Source: Cenococcum geophilum 1.58
Lineage: Eukaryota; Ascomycota; Dothideomycetes; Gloniales; Gloniaceae
Direction: 5' to 3'
Assembly: GCA_001692895.1 (NCBI GenBank)
Contig: KV748183.1
Location: 2,728,001 to 2,792,000, forward strand
DNA length: 64,000 bases
Shown here: piece by piece, positions 58,616 to 64,000 of the stretch
Layout: each line of letters begins with the position of its first letter
Position numbering within the stretch: the first letter of the stretch is position 1
Made by a program: the position numbers and the translations under genes
The notes under the pieces: generated by a model
What the model was told of the DNA's origin: nothing
The model's database searches: none
The model's input: the letters and a program-made list of their open reading frames with translations, nothing else

Positions 58616-58872
58616 GGGCCCGCTATAAGGCCCGTAGGGCTAAGCCCTAAGATATGAAGGCCGCGAATCTTTAAGAGAAAGGGGGTAATTACGCGCTGCA
58701 GACCGATCTTAGACGCCTTAGCGAAATGGAAAGATTATTAGCATTATTCGCACCTAATATAAGATTTAGTAAGGGAAGACGGGTATCTAGATAGGGAACT
58801 ACAGAGTCCATATATCCAGCCTTTAGGCGAGCCCGTGCGCTGTCTACTAATAGGCGTCTACTATATATGCGC

Positions 58873-59035
58873 CGCCTGCTCTACTGTCTATAATATCTAT
58901 ACCTACCCGCTTAGGCCCGCCGTCTCATAATATCCGCACTGTCCGCTTAGCCGTCTATAATATCCGCACCGTTCGCCTTAGCGTCTATAATATCGCACGT
59001 ACGCCTGCTTAGCCGTCTACTATATCCGTATCGCC
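58873..59035 (+). repeat. minisatellite, unit about 31 bp
   Basis: About five units with CGTCTATAATATCCGCACCG and CGCTTAGC. CpG-rich, no coding meaning evident. Confidence 0.75.
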
Positions 59036-59402
59036 CCTACTAGCGTAGGCATAAAGCTAATACTTAACTATCTCTCCTATTTATCTTAACCTGTAAGCGC
59101 CGCTAAGGAAATATAAAATGCTTTAAGGCGGGTAATTAGTCTTTTAGCTCTGGACTAAGGTGGACTTTAGGGCTAGCGGGTGGGCCGTTAATTAAAGCTC
59201 TTAATTGCTACTAGGGGGCACGCTGGCGGGTTAACGGCGAGGCTATATTCTATAGCCGTTGCCGTAGGATAATTAAGGATATAAGACGGCGCGTAGAAGA
59301 CGGTATGGTAAGAGACAAGAGATAGGCTATTAACCAGCTAGAATAGCTACGAGGTTGGCGTTCTTTAGATTGGCTTATAAGAATATCTAAATAGTTATTT
59401 TA

Positions 59403-59748
59403 CTATAGTGACTAAGACGCCTTAATATATAACTGCACTATAGTTAACTAAGACACCTCTATATATAATTGCACTGTAGTAACTAAGACGCCTTAATATA
59501 CGACTGTACTGTAGTAACTAAGACGTCTTAATGTAGGACTATACTAGTGACCGAGACGTCTTAATATAGGACTGCACTGTAGTGACCGAGACGCCTTAAT
59601 GTATGACTACACTATAGTAACCGAAACGTCTTATATAGGACTACACTGCATTGACCGAGACGCCTTAATGTAGGACTATACTATAGTGACCGAGACGTCT
59701 TAATATAGGACTATACTACAGTAACTAAGACGCCTTAATGTAGGAATA
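59403..59748 (+). repeat. minisatellite, ten units of about 34-35 bp
   Basis: Ten units of the type GTGACCGAGACGCCTTAATG followed by TAGGACTGCACTATA. The units differ by scattered C/T and G/A exchanges, in keeping with RIP on a tandem array. Confidence 0.9.
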
Positions 59749-59769
59749 GAGCCCGTTTAGGTGTTGTAA

Positions 59770-59966
59770 ATTCAGAGCAAATTATGTACCTTTTCGCCCA
59801 AAATCGCGTGCGAAAGTACTCGGGGGCGGTCGCTGCGCGACCTCGTGCGGGGTTCGGGCGCGTTATCAGTAGGGGTGGCCCTAACCTCGTATTAACCCGG
59901 GTCGTAACCGCGCCAAATCAGCCCCCCCAATATGTGATAGATATAGCTGTATACATATTTAACTAG
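59770..59966. other. GC-rich island with little RIP
   Basis: About 170 bp of distinctly GC- and CpG-rich DNA (for example TCGGGGGCGGTCGCTGCGCG, GGGGTTCGGGCGCGTTATC) that also retains CpA and TpG. An open frame of 60 codons on the plus strand (59784-59966) contains RPRAGFGRVISRGGPN but resembles no family and is probably a consequence of the composition. It borders the 34-bp minisatellite and may be the terminus or promoter region of an element. Confidence 0.6.
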
Positions 59967-60267
59967 ATGCTGCTATAACGAAGACTATTACAGGTGGCTA
60001 AATACGCTAATTATATTAATTTTTAAAGTAATAGGGCGCTATAAACGAATTAAAGGCGGGAAGAGAGTAAGCGGATTAGAAGTAAGCGTCGTGCGCATAT
60101 GTTAACGGCCCGTTACAGTACGGTGAGACGGCTAGGAGGCTTAGCGGCGTGTCTCGTGCGTAAAACTGCAATTACCCATAGCATTTTTACCGGAATTTAT
60201 GGCACTACTTCTTGTTTCTAAATAAGATAAGAGTCCCGTAATAAGATAGACTTAAAATAAGCTTTAG

Positions 60268-60790
60268 ATGGTCCTTCTTATGCTACCAAGCCTCCTAACC
60301 GCCTCTAATACGGCAGAAAAAAAATATTCCGTTATGACTTCTGCCCCTTTATCTTACCCCGCGATTAACGCTTTTACATATTACGTAACGGTAGATCCTA
60401 AAGTAGAAAAGCCGCCCTTTCCTGCAATATATTACCGGAATCACCGCTAAAGTATATTTAAATCTGTATTAAAGAAAGAGATTTTGATGTATTAGTAGTA
60501 GATTTGTGCAATATAACAGAACCGGACAATTTTAAGCAAACCGCATCGCTAGAAGCTACTAAAGTATTATAAGAACTAGGGGAGTAAGTAAAAGTAGTGC
60601 CAGACTGGTACAAACTGGGGGATAACCTATATAGATATTCTTTAAAGAATATACAGCCGACGCTTAATACTTTTTATATAAAACTGGTGCATTCCAAAAG
60701 CTCTTTATCTAAAAGAATTTACTTATTTATACTAGGGTGTACCTACAATTAGAAATATAGAAATGAGGGTCGTTTAAATCACCGGCGAAC
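60268..60790 (+). pseudogene. unknown protein fossil with mild RIP
   Basis: From ATG at 60268 a frame of 60 codons without stop (LLTASNTAEKKYSVMTSAPL, TYYVTVDPKVEKPPFPAIYY) continues, after a frame change near 60465, as IKERDFDVLVVDLCNITEPD, FKQTASLEATKVL, VVPDWYKLGDNLYRYSLKNI and FYIKLVHSKSSLSKRIYLFI. Stops are few and CpA/TpG are more frequent than elsewhere, so this gene was hit less or later. No family recognised. Confidence 0.45.
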
Positions 60791-61289
60791 ATCCCGTGCC
60801 AGTCTATAGCGATAGCACTATCTATATATATCCTCTCTATGGTGAGGCTCTAGTAATTTCTAGGAAAGCCGTAGCTGTTAGTAACTTTATTATTGCTAGC
60901 CGTGAAACCCTGGCCCTTGTTAAACCCCTACTAGATATTCTATATTATTATACTATATAAATAGAGATCTTAGTAAATGTGGTATGGACCCTATATTTAT
61001 AGGAAGGGTATTTTAGGTGTTAGGCTATAGAAGGGTATTAAAGTTAACTAGCGAACTTAAAGGGAACGGTAAAGAATCGAGGTTAATGGGGGTTATAACT
61101 AAAGCGCTGTGTGCGTTAGCTATAGGGTTTATTTATTAGTATATTCTTTTAAACTTCTAATATACAGACTACACTTACGGCCTAAGTAATAACCGCCGTC
61201 TACTTCCACCGATGGAGGCTTGTTTTTAAGAGTACTTAATAGCAAACTTATATTATTAGGTTTGTTTATCCTAAAATTAAGAAATTAGC

Positions 61290-62760
61290 CAACTAAGCAG
61301 ATTTCCTTATAATTGGCCTGCGGTTCTACGCTATTAGGAGGCGGCGTAGCTTAAAATTGTAGGCTGTTTTCTCTAGAAGGTAGAGTGGGGTAGTATGGCG
61401 ATTTTAGAGACTGTTTATTGTTGCTAGTGTTACTATTAGGGTGCTAAGAAGGATTCCTGTCTATAATAAAAGTGGGTCAGTTAAGGATATTTATTATCTT
61501 CTTAGACTTACTATAGCCTAAATCTTCTATAGTCTATTTATAATCTACCGGTTAATTATATACTAGAATTGTTAGCTGGTAAGTATATAAGAATTGAAAT
61601 ACGTACCTATTATAGTATTAGGCGGACTAATTTATTCCGCGCCTAGTATATTTTCCTATTAAATCTGTTCTAGTAGATGCATATATTTATTTTCTTTTGC
61701 TTAGCCCGCGAGACCCGTTAAGGCGCTATTAATACGTCTAAAGAGTGTAGTTATATGTGGGTTGCGGAATATATCAACCCTGGTATAAGCATTAGTATTT
61801 AGCTCTAAATTTAGGAGTCTAAGGGTAGTCGTAATATCGGAGTAACTGTAAGCAAGTTAGTCTTATAGTGGCTTAAGCAGTATATAACTTACTCCATATT
61901 AAGGTCCTGGCCTATTAGTAGAACTGGATTAAATACTACGAAATCATTAATGGCGCCAAGGTTATTTAATACCTTATCACGCAGCAATAACTTTACTACC
62001 CCATTTACTACCTCGTTTCGCCTACTACTGTCCTAGTTAGCGACTACACTTAGAGAGAAATTCGTTACTACTATGGGTTAATAATGCTTCTTTAAAGTTA
62101 AAGGGCTTAGTACTAACCTGTAAGAGCGAAGTATATAAGAGTTGCTTTTTAGCGCCGCATTAGAAGTAGTGTATTAACGATTAAATTAACCATTTAAGCC
62201 ATAACACGCTAACGATAAGGCTGGCCTATAGGTAAGTCTAATAAGTTTAAATTAAGCGGAGGAAATAAATAAGCACTTGGATTAGCTGAATTAACTAAAT
62301 ATACGCAAGCCGCTATGAAACGTATAAACTATACTAGCTTCTTAATTTCCTTCTTTATTTCCTTCTTCAACTAATACGCTTAGATAAAAAGTAAATCCCC
62401 GTATTCTCTCGCTGTTATCTTTCTCGGTATATCTTTAAGCATTGTTACTAGGTTTATATTCATGAATATCTCTTAAATTCCTTAGTGGACCTTTTCCACA
62501 AATATATTGATTTAAGCCTTGTTGCCTTCTAAGACATTTAGGCGCAACTATATCTCTAAAACCCTAGCAGCGCTTTCTTAGATCCTCTACGCCCGCTTCT
62601 ATAATACTAATAGAGAATAATTTTTTCTAAATATTTAGTTCGTTTTTTTTATAATAGCGTCCTAATTGCATTTATTGTTGCGAGTTTACTAATATATAAA
62701 CCAACTTTCGTTATTTAAACGTCTGCGCTTTCTTGGTTTCGAGGAAGGGTAGGCATTAGC
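61290..62760 (-). pseudogene. unknown protein-coding fossil
   Basis: Minus-strand reading: KKAQTFK, RKLVYILVNS, SISIIEAGVEDLRKRC, GFRDIVAPKCLRRQQGLNQY, NLRDIHEYKPSNNA, VVTNFSLSVVANQDSSRRNE, VVNGVVKLLLRDKVLNNLGA, INDFVVFNPVLLIGQDLN; after a frame change near 61910, LAYSYSDITTTLRLLNLELN, RVDIFRNPHITTLFRRINSA and a Gln-rich end. The first and second parts join naturally in order, so this is likely one gene of about 480 codons with one frameshift near 61910. No family recognised. Confidence 0.45.
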
Positions 62761-63303
62761 GTTAGTATAGGGTTTGGGTGCCCTAGCACCTGGGTTTAAT
62801 AGATAAGATTACTGGCGTTTACTTTGGGCACTAATGCTTAAGGAACCCTGTATAGAATATGGCTCCGGTTGCGAACTGTCCCTAAAATGTCGCTTATAGA
62901 AACTCTTAATGGGTTTAGGCTGCCCCTAAGGTAGCCCAACCGTTATATAATAACACGATTCTAAAAGCGGAGAACTCGTAAGATTGTAGCTGTGTGAAAA
63001 ATCCTAACTATAGTAAAAGTTCCTAAGTAAGTAACTGCGGGTAGCTTCGCAGACTTGCTCTCTTATAACGGTTAAGTCTGTATATTAGTAATAGATAGTA
63101 TAGTTATAATACAAACTTGGGAATTTCTACCTAGGGAAATGTGGTATTTCGAATGGCGCGGCCACTATTTTAATGGTAACGTAATGCTAGCTAAAGGTAA
63201 TTTATAGAGGATCCGACCGAATACCTTCGTTAAGAGGCAATATTATTACTACGCAACTTGGTTAATATGTATTAAGTTAGGTTTATCTACTTTAAGAGCC
63301 GTC

Positions 63304-63375
63304 CGTTTTAGGCTAAGCTTAGTTACTTTCCAAATTTTAAGAGATTTGGAAAGTGACTGAGTTTAGCCTAAAACG
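63304..63375. repeat. hairpin: 32-bp inverted repeat with 8-bp loop
   Basis: Arms 63304-63335 and 63344-63375 pair at 29 of 32 positions around TTTAAGAG. The outer ends read CGTTTTAGGCTAA and TTAGCCTAAAACG. The three mismatches are all transitions. It resembles a small MITE or a strong cruciform/terminator-like structure; no target duplication was evident. Confidence 0.85.
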
Positions 63376-63379
63376 AATA

Positions 63380-64000
63380 TTACGTCCTAGTCTTTGGAAC
63401 GCCACTTATATTCCCCTAGTAAGACGCCGCACGCCTTTAAGCCTTTGGCGATTAAGATCCCCTATAAGAGGGTTCCGGCTTATAAACGCAAAGCTTTATA
63501 ACTAGATACTTAGGATTAATTGTTTAATCCCTAAGATACCAAGTCTATTACAGTTTCACCTTTACGGCAGCTCTAAGAAAAGGAAAGAGATGCTTACTAT
63601 TATTGTAAAGCTAACTTAGGTTTCTAAGACGGTATATCTTTCGGATATATCTAAATTAAAAGGCGTAATAAGGAGAGGACTAGGATATATAAACTGGCTT
63701 CGCCTAATTTGAATAAATATATATATTTGCCTTCTACACACTCTATTCCCTCTTGGGCTTTTCCATACAGTATTTACTAACTATATTTATACTTTTATTG
63801 CCTTAAGGTCTTACCGATTATCCGCCTACTATAGTAACCCCAGCCTTTCTTGCCTCGCTCTTGCTATTTGTTAATCTGTGCTAGCTTAACTATATCCTTC
63901 CTTACTATTCTTTCCACTATTATTTATATAGTTACGATTATTACATACTTAGCTACGTAGATTATCCCTTAACCCGTTAACTTGGGCATATAGGTTATTA
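63380..64000 (+). other. protein-like stretch, unknown
   Basis: The plus strand around 63420-63760 reads FKPLAIKIPYKRVPAYKRKA, KERDAYYYCKANLGF and IKRRNKERTRIYKLASPN, a basic, hydrophilic segment that could be the C-terminal part of a gene running out of the window. No family recognised; the last 200 bp are pyrimidine-rich. Confidence 0.3.

Noticed and set aside
58873-59748. CRISPR-like periodicity in the minisatellites
   Set aside because: Units are contiguous and spacers are themselves repeated, so these are ordinary minisatellites.
59784-59966. Open 60-codon plus frame in the GC-rich patch
   Set aside because: GC-rich DNA has few stops by composition; no homology, signal peptide or codon structure supports a gene.
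1-64000. tRNA, rRNA, CRISPR, bacterial operons, riboswitches
   Set aside because: No cloverleaf with conserved T-loop or rRNA core sequence was seen, no spaced short-repeat array with unique spacers, and the DNA is fungal in character.

Overview
This window looks like heterochromatic, repeat-induced-point-mutation (RIP) damaged DNA of a filamentous ascomycete, most likely Pezizomycotina and plausibly Eurotiomycetes. TpA is abundant almost everywhere, CpA and TpG are scarce, and CpG is retained. That is the mark left by C-to-T change in CpA context on both strands. No intact protein gene was found. The recognisable coding stretches are riddled with TAA and TAG where CAA and CAG (and some TGG) are expected. 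Because RIP also removes TGA, a frame free of TGA is weak evidence by itself; the firm calls rest on family resemblance or on periodic peptide repeats, and calls without them are marked low.

Layout. 0-5 kb: end of an NLR-type TPR gene (2.1-2.6 kb) and two head-to-head copies of a PD-(D/E)XK-like gene. 5.4-6 kb: two solo LTRs. 8.5-9.8 kb: an ankyrin gene with a 2EXR/DUF7730-like N-terminus (minus strand). 12.1-13.7 kb: a ferric reductase. 14.1-19.8 kb: two BTB/POZ genes, one unknown gene and two solo LTRs, the second inside a BTB gene. 20.8-27.8 kb: unknown fossils, two facing LTR copies and a 12-bp repeat field. 28.1-30.3 kb: a complete-length but nonsense-riddled PRM1 (plasma membrane fusion) gene. 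30.7-32.7 kb: a duplicated coiled-coil gene and an unknown minus-strand gene. 33.7-37.2 kb: a reading frame of about 1170 codons containing five repeat blocks rich in Gln and Pro. 38.2-43.2 kb: a JmjC-domain gene and a large unknown gene, divergent. 43.4-44 kb: N-terminal part of a DUF3435 tyrosine recombinase, the Starship captain family. 45.6-50.1 kb: a non-autonomous LTR element with identical-length 163-bp LTRs, a 5-bp target duplication and a GC-richer internal repeat array. 50.3-54.1 kb: an Est1/SMG7-domain gene in a frame of about 1245 codons. 56.7-58.3 kb: a Crypton-like (Ndc10_II) tyrosine recombinase. 58.4-60.8 kb: minisatellites and a GC-rich island with much less RIP. 61-64 kb: unknown fossils and a near-perfect hairpin.

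Taken together this is a graveyard in which host-type genes (PRM1, EST1, JmjC, ferric reductase, BTB, ankyrin, NLR/TPR) and mobile elements (solo LTRs, an LTR element, Crypton, DUF3435) were damaged by the same process. Several host-type genes keep one frame from end to end, so they look like fairly recent duplicates silenced by RIP rather than slowly eroded relics. Ferric reductase, NLR-type and DUF3435 fossils within about 42 kb are compatible with remains of Starship cargo, but no element ends were found and this stays a hypothesis.
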